Both the position numbers and the translations under genes were made by a program. The notes below the pieces were generated by a model. That model searched no databases and was not told where the DNA came from. It was given only the letters and a program-made list of their open reading frames with translations. DNA of 64,000 nt. Origin: Haloarcula marina (GTDB lineage: Archaea > Halobacteriota > Halobacteria > Halobacteriales > Haloarculaceae). This document shows, in pieces, positions 33,764-42,985 of the stretch. Positions within the stretch are counted from its first letter, which is position 1; each line of letters starts with the position of its first letter. Where the stretch lies: the NCBI RefSeq assembly GCF_024218775.1, contig NZ_CP100404.1, positions 310,001 to 374,000 on the forward strand, given 5' to 3'.

Positions 33764-35251
33764 ATGGTCCTCACGCCCGACTCCCTGTTGCAGGCCGCGA
33801 GCGCCGTCGAACTACTGACGCAGCTACGGGTGTTCGTCTCGGCGATGGGGCCCGCCCTGCTCATGCCGGTTATCGTCTTCGCACTCGGCATGGCCGTTCG
33901 GTTGCCGGTCCGGACGGCGGTGCGGTCGGCCCTGCTCGTCGGCGTCGCCTTCGTGGGTATCTTCGCGGTGCTGGACTTCGTCCTCGGCCCTATCGGCGAC
34001 ACCGTCGCGGCGCTCGCAACCCGCTGGGGACTGGACCTCGTCGGCCTCGACGTGGGGTGGGCGACCGTCGCGGGTTTCACGTGGGCGATGGGCGTGACCG
34101 CGCTGGTCATCCCGCTGGGCCTCGGCGTCAACCTCCTCCTCCTCGCCGTCGGGTGGACGCGGACGCTCGACGCCGACATCTGGAACTACTGGCAGTGGGC
34201 GTTCAACGCCGCGGTCGTCTACCTCCTCACCGACAGTTGGGTGCTGGGACTGGCCGCCGCGGTGGTGACGGAGGTCATCGTCCTCCGTCTGGCCGACTGG
34301 ACCGCGGACCTCTCGCAGGCGTACTTCGACGTGCCGGGGACGAGCTTTCCCCACGCACAGAGCGTCCTGCAAGCGCCGTTCGCGTTCGCCATCGACCGCG
34401 TTCTGCGCTCGGTCCCGGTCGTCGGGACGCTGGACCTGCGGCCCGAGGCCATCGAGCGCCGCATCGGCGCGCTCGGCGACCCCGTCGTGCTGGGCTTTCT
34501 CGTCGGTCTGTTCGTCGGCGTCCTCGCCGGACGACCGCCGCTCGCCGCGTTCCGGACTGCGGTGTACGTCGCCGGGTTGCTGACGCTGCTCCCGCGGATG
34601 GTCGACCTCCTCGTGGACGGCCTCGAACCGCTGGTCGACCGGGCCTCGGCCCGCGTGAACGAGAGCGAGCGATTCGGCGGCGAGGACATCGTCGTCGGCA
34701 TCGACGCCGGGGCCATCGTCTTCGCCGACACGACGGCCGTCGTCGCGGGACTCCTGCTCATCCCGTACGCGCTGGGGCTGGCGTTCGTCCCCGGCGTCGT
34801 CGTCATGCCGCTGGCGGACCTCGTCACCCTCCCGATGTTCTGCATGTGGGCGGCGGCCATCAGCGGCGGGAACCTCGTCCGGACGGTCCTCGGCGGGGCC
34901 GTCGTGACGACTATCGTCACCGCCGCGACGACGCTCCTCGCGCCGTACGTCACCGAAATCGGCCGCGCGAGCGGCGGCCTCCAAGCCGTCGACACGAACG
35001 GGTCGACGCTCGTCTCAGCGCTGAGTGCGGGCGGGAACTGGTGGTCGGTCGGCCTCTTCGCGCCGCTCGGCATCGGGAGCGGTGTCAGTGTCGCCCTCGC
35101 CGTGGCTGGCGTCGCCTCCGCGGTCTGTGCGTACGGCTGTTACCGCTGGACGAAAGGGATGCCCGCCGCGGCGGCCGCCGAGGTAGAACCCGAGGATGAG
35201 GCCGAACCCGAACCGGCCGCGGCGACGCGGCCCGCAGACGGCGACGACTGA
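33764..35251 (+). CDS. GatC-like permease (galactitol PTS EIIC family), orphan
   Basis: 495 residues with about 10-12 hydrophobic spans. The fold and pattern match the EIIC-GAT family (long hydrophobic stretches, WTRTLDADIWNYWQWAFNAAVVY and SVLQAPFAFAIDRVLR). No EIIA or EIIB gene is near, so it cannot be a normal phosphotransferase; it may transport a polyol by itself or take part in another process. The ATG at 33764 begins the first span; the upstream frame is not membrane-like. Confidence 0.8.
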   Translation: MVLTPDSLLQAASAVELLTQLRVFVSAMGPALLMPVIVFALGMAVRLPVRTAVRSALLVGVAFVGIFAVLDFVLGPIGDTVAALATRWGLDLVGLDVGWATVAGFTWAMGVTALVIPLGLGVNLLLLAVGWTRTLDADIWNYWQWAFNAAVVYLLTDSWVLGLAAAVVTEVIVLRLADWTADLSQAYFDVPGTSFPHAQSVLQAPFAFAIDRVLRSVPVVGTLDLRPEAIERRIGALGDPVVLGFLVGLFVGVLAGRPPLAAFRTAVYVAGLLTLLPRMVDLLVDGLEPLVDRASARVNESERFGGEDIVVGIDAGAIVFADTTAVVAGLLLIPYALGLAFVPGVVVMPLADLVTLPMFCMWAAAISGGNLVRTVLGGAVVTTIVTAATTLLAPYVTEIGRASGGLQAVDTNGSTLVSALSAGGNWWSVGLFAPLGIGSGVSVALAVAGVASAVCAYGCYRWTKGMPAAAAAEVEPEDEAEPEPAAATRPADGDD

Positions 35252-35254
35252 CGG

Positions 35255-36289
35255 CTACTCGACGCGCGCGTCGACGACGACGTGCGCGACGCCTTCGCTG
35301 TACCCCTTCACCCGTCGCGTATCGAGCACCGCGACCGACCGCCCGGCGTCGGCCGCCGCCGCTTCCAGCCGTTCGATCGGCCGGTCGAAGACCAGCGCCT
35401 CGGGCGTGGCCTCGTGCATGTGGACGACGCCGCCCGGTTTCAGCGCGTCGAGCGCGCTGTCGAGGTACTCGTAGGCGTCGTAGTAGCCCATCATCACCCG
35501 GTCGGCGCGGCCCTCCTCGGCGAAGCCCGGAACCACGTCGCGGCAGTCGGCCCGATAGGGCTGGACCCGTCCGTCGACGCCGTTGCGCATCACGTTCTCG
35601 ACCAGATACCGGAACGCCGTCGGGTTGCGCTCGACGGCCGTCACGTCCGCTCCCGCGCGGGCCATCGGGAGCGTGAAGTAGCCGATACCCGCGAACATGT
35701 CGAGGACGCGCTCGCCCGCCTCGACTGCCTCGCCCATCCGAGCGCGCTCGGCCTTGTTACCCGGCGAGAACATCACTTCCGCGAGGTCAAGCCCGTACTG
35801 CGTGCCGTGTTCGGTGTGGACCGTCTCGGTATCGCCCTCACCGGCCAGCACGCGCACGTCGGGTTCGCGGTGGGCGCCGGAGATACCGCCGCGAGCGAGG
35901 ACTGTGTCGGCCTCGCCGTGCAGCGCAAGCAACGCTTGCCCGACTTCTTCCGGTCGGGGGCTGTCCCCCACGTCGACGAGGACGATGCTGCCGACGACGG
36001 CCCACGACCCGGGCGCGGCGGCCAGTTCCTCGTCGGTCCAGCCGCGCTGTCTGAGGTGGTCTTCGAGGGTCCGAAGCCGTGGCTCGCCGACCTGCTGGAC
36101 GATTTCCCGCACCTCGACGGACTCGGGCGGGGTGGTCACCGGGACGGCCACGGCGTCGTCGTCCCACGAGCGCACGCTCCGGTCGGCGTCGTAGACGCCC
36201 TCGGCTCCGAGCGCGTCGATTACCTGCTGTGTCCGGGGCTTGGCCACGACGACGGCGAGTCGCCGGTCGTCGCTGCCGTTCTCACGCAT
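35255..36289 (-). CDS. taw2: Wyosine biosynthesis methyl/aminocarboxypropyl transferase Taw2 (Trm5/TYW2 family)
   Basis: 344 residues. The C-terminal SAM domain has FSPGNKAERARM and VLDMFAGIGYFTLPMA (195-210), AVERNPTAFRYLVENV and VMMGYYDAYEYLDSALDALK, where Trm5 has the NLP motif instead. That difference favours the TYW2/Taw2 enzyme, which adds an aminocarboxypropyl group to the wyosine precursor of tRNA-Phe position 37. Its start overlaps the end of the NMD3 gene by 8 bp. Confidence 0.88.
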   Translation of the reverse strand: MRENGSDDRRLAVVVAKPRTQQVIDALGAEGVYDADRSVRSWDDDAVAVPVTTPPESVEVREIVQQVGEPRLRTLEDHLRQRGWTDEELAAAPGSWAVVGSIVLVDVGDSPRPEEVGQALLALHGEADTVLARGGISGAHREPDVRVLAGEGDTETVHTEHGTQYGLDLAEVMFSPGNKAERARMGEAVEAGERVLDMFAGIGYFTLPMARAGADVTAVERNPTAFRYLVENVMRNGVDGRVQPYRADCRDVVPGFAEEGRADRVMMGYYDAYEYLDSALDALKPGGVVHMHEATPEALVFDRPIERLEAAAADAGRSVAVLDTRRVKGYSEGVAHVVVDARVE

Positions 36290-37412
36290 CGTCGTCGCCG
36301 TTCTCGGGCAGGACGTGCAGGCCCGCCTGACTCTTGATGACCGTCACCTCGGCGGCGTCGGTGTCGAGGTAGTCGGGCCGCGGTATCGTCACGCTCTCGA
36401 AGGTATCCGGGTCGAGCACCTGGACGGCGTTCTCGTCTTCGACGGCGACGAGCGTCGTCGTCTCGCCGTCTTCGCGGAACCCCAGTCGCTCGCTGTCCGG
36501 CGCTTCCCCCTCCTCGAAACTCGCCTCGTAGTGCTCGCCCGTCGCCAGTCGCACCCCCTTCAGGTTCCCCTGTATCGACCGGACGAGGACGGGACCGTCG
36601 CCGTCCTCGGGGTCGATGACCTCGCCCTGCTGGTAGCGCGGGAGGCGGACGGCGTAGGTCATCCGGTAGAGCTTCTGTCCGTCCTCGTCCTCGGTGATGA
36701 GGCGCTTCGAGTCGGAGTACGAGCCACCGAGTTGGGCCGTGATGCGCTTGGCGATGCCCAGCCCCATCTGGTTCGTCGAAATCTTCATGTTCAGGCCCTC
36801 CGGCACCTCCTTCGTCTCGGTGATGTAGGCGTTGCGGTCGCCGGTCTCCTCCCGGTCGGCGATGTACTCCTCGGCGATGGTCTTCGCGCGCGCTATCTCC
36901 TCGTCGGTCGGGTCTCGCTCGTCGGCCCGCACCTGCACGACGCTGGCGAAGGAGCCACCGGCAATCTTCCCGCAGCGCTCGCAGGTCTGTCGGGAGATGG
37001 AGACGGGGACGACGACTTCCTCTGTTACCGGCGTCTCGCGGACGACGCCGGAGAACTCGGCGTGCATCCGGATGTTGTTCTGGTCGATCTGTTCGGGGGC
37101 GACCTGCCACGCGATGGACTGGGCGTCGACGTGGATGCCCAGCGCCTCGCTCACCTGTTCGACGGCGATGTCCGTGTAGTCCTCCGCCCCCACGTCGACC
37201 CAGCGGTTCCCCTTGTGGACCGCGCCGCACTGCGCGCAGACGCGGACCTGAATCTTCTCCGGCGCGTCCACGAGGTCGAACTCCTCGAAGTAGCAGGCGT
37301 CACACAGCACCCGCTCGGAGTCCCGCTGTGCGCCCGGGAGGTCCGGGCGGTCCTCCGGGTGTGCCGCCATCTCGTCCCCGCAGCGCGGGCAGAAGGCTCC
37401 AGACCGGCTCAT
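36282..37412 (-). CDS. nmd3: NMD3 family ribosomal protein
   Basis: 376 residues. Zinc pairs CPRC (8-11), CDAC (37-40), CAQC (59-62) and CERC (144-147) lead an OB/SH3-like core ending in an acidic tail. Archaeal Nmd3 binds the large ribosomal subunit, probably in late assembly or subunit quality control. It is coupled to Taw2. Confidence 0.94.
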   Translation of the reverse strand: MSRSGAFCPRCGDEMAAHPEDRPDLPGAQRDSERVLCDACYFEEFDLVDAPEKIQVRVCAQCGAVHKGNRWVDVGAEDYTDIAVEQVSEALGIHVDAQSIAWQVAPEQIDQNNIRMHAEFSGVVRETPVTEEVVVPVSISRQTCERCGKIAGGSFASVVQVRADERDPTDEEIARAKTIAEEYIADREETGDRNAYITETKEVPEGLNMKISTNQMGLGIAKRITAQLGGSYSDSKRLITEDEDGQKLYRMTYAVRLPRYQQGEVIDPEDGDGPVLVRSIQGNLKGVRLATGEHYEASFEEGEAPDSERLGFREDGETTTLVAVEDENAVQVLDPDTFESVTIPRPDYLDTDAAEVTVIKSQAGLHVLPENGDDDA

Positions 37413-37563
37413 TGTGCGCCGCTAGGCCGCTGTCGTGTTTAAACCGTGTGTTCTCGGGGCCGACCTGACTGTGAACGGATAGGTTATGAACCGGGCCGTA
37501 GAACGTGCTCGCAATGGGATATCGGGGCTGGGTCCGGTATCGGCCGCGAGGGGGCGCTGAGCC

Positions 37564-39777
37564 GTGACGCTCGCCACCGTCGCGCACGTGTTGTTGCTCG
37601 CCCTGTCCGTGCTGACGACGACGGCACTGACCGGCTACGCGTGGCGAAATCGGGCCGAACACGGTGCCCGCGCGTTCTCGGGATTGGTGGCGGCGTTTAC
37701 GGTGTATGCAGGCGCACACCTCGTCGGTCTGCTCACCGTCGACCTCGGCGCGCGACTGCTCTGGGAGTACGTCCAGTGGACCGGCACGGCCGCGATTCCG
37801 GTGCTCTGGATGCTGTTCGCCCTCGAATACACGGGCCACGACGAACTCATCGACCGGCGGACCGTGGCCGCGCTCTCGGTCGTTCCGGTCCTCACCGCCG
37901 CGCTGGCGTGGACGAACCCGTGGCACCACCTCATGTGGACGGACAACACGCTCGTCGTCGTCAGCGGCCTCGCTATCTTCGACCAGTCGTTCGGCCCGTG
38001 GTTCTGGGTGTTCACGGTCTTTACCTACGTCCTCATCACCACCGGCGGCTTCCTGCTCCTCCGTCTGGTCTGGTTTTCGGACCACCTCTACGCCGACCAG
38101 GCCATCCTGCTCGTCGTCGGCGTCACCGTCCCGATTCTCGCCAGCGCCCTGTCGGTCCTGCCGGTGGTACAGGTCGGACGCCCCCTCCTCGACCTCACGC
38201 CCTACTCCTTCGTCGTCTCCGGGTTCGCCTTCGGCTACGCGCTGTTTCGCCACCGACTGTTCGACTTGGTCCCGGCGACCAGACAACTCGGTCGGAGCGC
38301 CGTCATCCACCACCTCGAAGACGGCGTCGTCATCGTCGACACCACGCGACGGGTGCTGTACCTCAATCCGACGGCCGCGGAGTTGTTCGACTGCTCCTCG
38401 TCGGCCGCGCTCGGCCACCCGGTCCGCTCGCTCGTCGACGAGTCGGCCATCGACTTCGACACCGAGGACGCCCTCGCGGAACTGGAACTCGGCGGCAACG
38501 TCTACGAGATACGCACGTCGCCGATTCACGACCGACACGGGCGACTGACCGGCCACACCCTCGTCATCCAAGACATCACGACCCGGAAAAACCGCGAGCG
38601 CCGCCTCGAAACGCAGCGCGAGGAACTCGAACGACTCGACAGTCTCAACGCGGCGATTCGGGGCGTTCACCGGGCGCTCGTCACCGCTACCAGTCGGTCG
38701 GAGATTCGCCGGGCGGTGTGCGAACGGCTCACCGACGACGGCATCTACCGGACGGCGTGCGCCGCCGACCTCTCGACGGTACAGGGCGAGGGAGCGGGAT
38801 GGACTATCGCCGGGGCCGACACCGACCCGTCGGCGCTTCCGGCGGACATCGCGAGTACCGTCCCGGCCGAGTCTCGGGCGGAGGCGACGCCGGTCGTGGT
38901 CGACCCGGACGACCAGCCGGGGACGTGGACGGTGGTCCCCCTGGTGTACGGCCCGACGGTGTACGGCGTCCTCGCGCTCCGGTCGGCGGAATCGACCGAC
39001 GGCGGTTCGACGGCTATCCCCGACCGGGAGCGGGAGGTGCTCGCGGAACTCGGCGAACTCATCGGCCACGCCAGCAACGCCGTCGAGACGCGCCGCCTCC
39101 TCAGCGCCGAGTCGGTCGTCGAACTGGAGTTCGCCAGCCGCGACACCGACGGGACGCTCCTCGAACTGGCCGGGGCGATGGACTGCGCCCTCGAACTGAC
39201 CGGCATCGTCCCGAACGCCGTCGACGGCCACCTCGCGTACCTCCGGGTGGCGTCCGGGAGGGCCCCCGATGCGGACGCGCTCACGGCGACGCACTCCGAC
39301 CGGGTTCGGGCGATTCGCGACGGCGAGGCGGGCCTCGTCGAGTGGGCGGTCCCCGACGGGACGCTGGTCGGGGCGCTCGTCGACAGCGGCGCGCAGGTCG
39401 TCTCCGTGACCGCCGAGGACGGGGTCACGACGGCCGTGGCCGAGGTGGCCTCCGACGCCGACGTGCGGCGTCTCGTCGAGGAGGTCACAGCGGCGTTCCC
39501 CGAGACGCGCCTCGTCTCGAAGCGAACCCGCGACCGGCCCGTCGGGCGGCCCGACGGCATCTCTCGGGGGACCGTCGCCGAACTCACCGACCGCCAGCAG
39601 GAGGTGCTGGAGACGGCCTACCGCGCCGGGTACTTCGACTGGCCCCGCGGGTCGACGGCCGAGGAAGTCGCGTCGACGCTGGACATCTCCGCGCCGACGC
39701 TCCACGGCCACCTCCGCAAGGCCGAAGCGACACTGCTCGCGGACCTCTTCGACGGCGACCGACGCGCGGACGACTGA
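37564..39777 (+). CDS. Membrane sensor with PAS, GAF and Bat HTH domains
   Basis: 737 residues from a GTG. Seven hydrophobic spans (about 1-215) like the histidine-kinase N-terminal 7TM domain are followed by a PAS domain (around 225-330: ILEDGVVIVDTTRRVLYLNP-like), a GAF domain (360-510), and a Bat-type C-terminal domain that ends in HTH_10: ELTDRQQEVLETAYRAGYFD then WPRGSTAEEVASTLDIS. It has no kinase domain, so the signal goes straight to DNA. It precedes the cytolysin-like gene by 115 bp, same strand, and is a candidate for its control. Confidence 0.9.
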   Translation: MTLATVAHVLLLALSVLTTTALTGYAWRNRAEHGARAFSGLVAAFTVYAGAHLVGLLTVDLGARLLWEYVQWTGTAAIPVLWMLFALEYTGHDELIDRRTVAALSVVPVLTAALAWTNPWHHLMWTDNTLVVVSGLAIFDQSFGPWFWVFTVFTYVLITTGGFLLLRLVWFSDHLYADQAILLVVGVTVPILASALSVLPVVQVGRPLLDLTPYSFVVSGFAFGYALFRHRLFDLVPATRQLGRSAVIHHLEDGVVIVDTTRRVLYLNPTAAELFDCSSSAALGHPVRSLVDESAIDFDTEDALAELELGGNVYEIRTSPIHDRHGRLTGHTLVIQDITTRKNRERRLETQREELERLDSLNAAIRGVHRALVTATSRSEIRRAVCERLTDDGIYRTACAADLSTVQGEGAGWTIAGADTDPSALPADIASTVPAESRAEATPVVVDPDDQPGTWTVVPLVYGPTVYGVLALRSAESTDGGSTAIPDREREVLAELGELIGHASNAVETRRLLSAESVVELEFASRDTDGTLLELAGAMDCALELTGIVPNAVDGHLAYLRVASGRAPDADALTATHSDRVRAIRDGEAGLVEWAVPDGTLVGALVDSGAQVVSVTAEDGVTTAVAEVASDADVRRLVEEVTAAFPETRLVSKRTRDRPVGRPDGISRGTVAELTDRQQEVLETAYRAGYFDWPRGSTAEEVASTLDISAPTLHGHLRKAEATLLADLFDGDRRADD

Positions 39778-39892
39778 TTCGCGGAATCGGCGTTTGAGGA
39801 CTTCTCTATCGGTTTTGTGCCGTTCTATCGCCCCTCCCTACACACGTAGTGCCAACGTAGTAGCCAGTCGTTCTCCATCTGAGTATCGAGAC

Positions 39893-41974
39893 ATGACAGA
39901 CGACGACCAGCCAACGATGAGCAGACGACGACTCTTGGCGACTGCGGCCGCGGTTTCTGCAGGCGGCCTCGCGGGATGTACAATCTCGACCCCCTTCGGC
40001 GACTTCGGGGCGTCGACCGACGGCGACAGCGGCGACAGCGGCGGCAGCGACAGCGGCGGGGCCGCGACCCCCTCGCCGACGCCGGTGACGACGACCAGAC
40101 AGCCCAGTACGCGGACGCCGACGCCCACGCCCACGGCCTCCCCGACTGCGGTGCCGACCAGTACACCGACGCCGGTCCCGACTGCGGTGCCGACGGCGAC
40201 GCCGACCACGAACCAGACCGGTCTCCAACCGCTGACACCCGACCCGTGCGTGCTGACGGGGTCGTGCGTGAGCACGCCCGTCGAGGAGGAGACGGTGACG
40301 CTTCCTGACGACCCAATCTTCATCCCGGAGGACCCGATTCTCTCGTCCGACATCGTCCTCGACCCGTCGCTCGTCGACACGACGGACTCGACGCTCGGCG
40401 AACCGTCGAGCGTCGAAGAGGGCGATGACCTCTCCGTGACCGTGACCCCCGAGACGAACAAGTCCGAGAACACCGCGCTCGGCGGGACGAACACCGAGCG
40501 AAAGGGCGACATGATCTGTACGACACAGCGCCGACAGGTCACCTCGGGGAGCGGGACGAACTTCCTGCTGGACCCGCAAATCGGGACCATCTGGCCGGGC
40601 GCGATACTCGAAGCCGAGAGCGTCGCCCGCGGGCAGTTCTCGCCCGCGCTCTCCTCGACGCGGCGCAACGGCGTCCCGACCAGTCAGATACGGAACCCGC
40701 TCGAACTCTCCATCTCCCTGCGCAACATCGACGGGCAGAACACCCGGAAACTTCAGACCCCTTCGCTGGGGTCGTTCCGGACCGCGCTCGACGACATCCT
40801 CGGGCAGTACGACCGGAACGCGAACACCCCCGCGCGGATGAACTTCAGCATCCATCAGATTCACTCCTCGAAGCAACTGGACGTGACGCTGGGGGCGCAC
40901 TACGACAGCCTGAAACTACAGGTCGACAACGAGTTCGACTTCTCGACGGAGTCGGAGACGAACAAGATATTCGCGCAGTTCTACCAGCAGTACTACAGCG
41001 TCGACGTGTCGCTGCCGAACCCCATCGCCAACGGCGTCGTCACCGACCAAGCGACCTACCTCAAGCCCAACGACGTGGTCGTCAAGAACGTCTCCTACGG
41101 GCGCCTCCTCCTGTTCTCGGCCGAATCGAAGTACGAGCGAACGGACATCGAGAACGCCCTCAACGTCGCGCTGAACGCCGGGTCGGGGCGCGCGACGGCG
41201 TCGCTCGACATCAAACACAAGCAGGTCCTGCGCGACACGCAAATCAACGTCCAGGTGCTCGGCGGGGCCGCCCAGCAGGGGGCACAGACGGTCAGCAAAC
41301 CGGGCGAAGGCGCGTTCGAGGCCATCCGGAACTTCATCCAAGAGGGTGCGACCTACGACCCGAAGACCTCCCCTGGCGTCCCCATCGCCTACCAGACGAA
41401 GTACCTCAGCAACCTCGACACCGCGAACACCTACCTCACGACCTCCTACACCGAGCGCAACTGTCGGCCGACGACGCGGGGCTACCGCGTCCACAACATG
41501 TCGCTGGGGGTCATCGAGGAGAACGACCCCGGCAACGAGGAGGAACTGTACGGCGACGTGTACGTCGTCGCGTGGCCCATCCCGGAGGGCGAGACCATTG
41601 TCGGCCCGGACGCCCGCATCGAACCGAAAGGCGGCCGGAGCGACGGCCGCGTCTGGCACCGCTCGAAGTCCTCGAACATCAACGTCAAACAGGGCGAACG
41701 CAAGGACCTCGGCGTCGACGCCACCATCGAGTTCGACGAGGCCCACGAACTCGACAACTCGCGGACCTACATCCAAGTGACCGCGATTCCGCACGAACGG
41801 GACCCCACTTCGGGCGACGAGTTCGGCAACAAGAAGGCCGTCAAGTGGTTCCTCAACGAAGCCCCGAGCGACCCGGACCGCGCGGGCCGGGAGAAGGGGA
41901 AGTTCAGAGAGCGCTGGAACGACCGCAACAGCGAAATCGAACTCGCGTTCGACATCTCGCCCGTGCCGCTCTAA
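39893..41974 (+). CDS. Thiol-activated cytolysin-like secreted lipoprotein
   Basis: 693 residues. MSRRRLLATAAAVSAGGLAG then Cys 29: a Tat signal with lipobox. A Thr/Pro/Ser-rich linker follows (about 30-110). Residues about 205-525 match the pore-forming cholesterol-dependent cytolysin fold: IWPGAILEAESVARGQ (233-248), FYQQYYSVDVSLPNP (363-377), NVSYGRLLLFSAES (399-412) with the following alternating segment, then SPGVPIAYQTKYLSN (493-507). The C-terminal 170 residues are a different beta-rich domain; the Trp-rich undecapeptide that binds cholesterol in classic cytolysins is absent, which is expected in an organism lacking sterols. It likely forms pores or binds a surface of other cells. Cysteines are few; it need not be thiol-sensitive. 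Confidence 0.85.
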   Translation: MTDDDQPTMSRRRLLATAAAVSAGGLAGCTISTPFGDFGASTDGDSGDSGGSDSGGAATPSPTPVTTTRQPSTRTPTPTPTASPTAVPTSTPTPVPTAVPTATPTTNQTGLQPLTPDPCVLTGSCVSTPVEEETVTLPDDPIFIPEDPILSSDIVLDPSLVDTTDSTLGEPSSVEEGDDLSVTVTPETNKSENTALGGTNTERKGDMICTTQRRQVTSGSGTNFLLDPQIGTIWPGAILEAESVARGQFSPALSSTRRNGVPTSQIRNPLELSISLRNIDGQNTRKLQTPSLGSFRTALDDILGQYDRNANTPARMNFSIHQIHSSKQLDVTLGAHYDSLKLQVDNEFDFSTESETNKIFAQFYQQYYSVDVSLPNPIANGVVTDQATYLKPNDVVVKNVSYGRLLLFSAESKYERTDIENALNVALNAGSGRATASLDIKHKQVLRDTQINVQVLGGAAQQGAQTVSKPGEGAFEAIRNFIQEGATYDPKTSPGVPIAYQTKYLSNLDTANTYLTTSYTERNCRPTTRGYRVHNMSLGVIEENDPGNEEELYGDVYVVAWPIPEGETIVGPDARIEPKGGRSDGRVWHRSKSSNINVKQGERKDLGVDATIEFDEAHELDNSRTYIQVTAIPHERDPTSGDEFGNKKAVKWFLNEAPSDPDRAGREKGKFRERWNDRNSEIELAFDISPVPL

Positions 41975-42867
41975 CCGTCGCCGAGCAGACTCGGTTCCGG
42001 CACGTCGGCGTCGGCCGCCTCGCGCCACGTGTGGGTCGGTTCCCACTCGAGCAGGCCCTGCGCTTTCGCCGTCGAGAGGGCCGACTGCTCGCCGTCCAGT
42101 TCGCACCGGTCGGGTAGTTCGCCCCAGTGGTCCGCGACGAGTTCGGCGGTCGGACGCCCGACGTAGTTGTCCGCGGCGGCGACGTGGAACGCTTCGTGCC
42201 CACCCAAATCGGCGTCGAGTGCGGCCGAGACGATACTCGTCACGTCACGAACGTCGACGTACGACCAGCAGTTGCCGTCGCCGCCCGCGAGGTCGCCCTC
42301 GGCCACGTCACGGCAGGCGTACTCGCCGGGGTACTGAATCCACGACGGGCGAATCGAGGCCACGTCGACGCCGTCCCGGCGGACCACCATCTTCGCTATC
42401 TCCTCGCCGGCCACCTTCGAGGTGCCGTAGGGGTCCTCGGGGGCCATCGGGTGGTCCTCGTCGATGGGGAGGTACGCGGGCAGGGGCGTCTCCTCGGCGA
42501 ACGCGAGGCCGTAGGCGCTCTCGGAGGACGCCCACACCACGTCTGCCCCGGCCCGGCCCGCCGCGTCGAGGACGTTGTACGCCGCCGAGACGTTCGTGTC
42601 GAACACGCGCGTCCCGGCGTGGCGCTCGGGGGCCGGAATCGCGGCCCAGTGGACGACTGCGTCGGGGTCGTACTCGGCGAAGAGGTCGCGCACTTCCGCG
42701 CCGTCGGTGGCGTCGACGGCTTTGAACTCGACGTGGTCACGTTCGGGGACTTCCCAGCCCGGGTGGTCCAAATCGGCGCAGACGACGTGGTACTCGCCCG
42801 CGAGGTGGTCGCAAATCCAGCGGCCGGAGCGGCCGCGGCCGCCGGTGACGACGACTGTCTCGGTCAT
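41971..42867 (-). CDS. NAD-dependent epimerase/dehydratase family protein
   Basis: 298 residues. GGRGRSGRWI at the N terminus is a variant Rossmann glycine motif, followed by YGTSKVAGE with the catalytic Tyr/Lys in YxxxK form. Typical of extended SDR enzymes acting on nucleotide sugars. The ATG at 42867 begins VTGGRG strand. Its stop overlaps the end of the cytolysin-like gene by 4 bp on the opposite strand. Confidence 0.9.
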   Translation of the reverse strand: MTETVVVTGGRGRSGRWICDHLAGEYHVVCADLDHPGWEVPERDHVEFKAVDATDGAEVRDLFAEYDPDAVVHWAAIPAPERHAGTRVFDTNVSAAYNVLDAAGRAGADVVWASSESAYGLAFAEETPLPAYLPIDEDHPMAPEDPYGTSKVAGEEIAKMVVRRDGVDVASIRPSWIQYPGEYACRDVAEGDLAGGDGNCWSYVDVRDVTSIVSAALDADLGGHEAFHVAAADNYVGRPTAELVADHWGELPDRCELDGEQSALSTAKAQGLLEWEPTHTWREAADADVPEPSLLGDG

Positions 42868-42985
42868 GGATGGGGTTGTCGCCGCCGACACAAATGCGTG
42901 CGGTCACCGGCACGCGACGCGCCGAGGCGTGGGAGGCGACCGCACGATAGCGGGGTTTTAGGCCGTTCGTCGCGTACCTGGGGGT

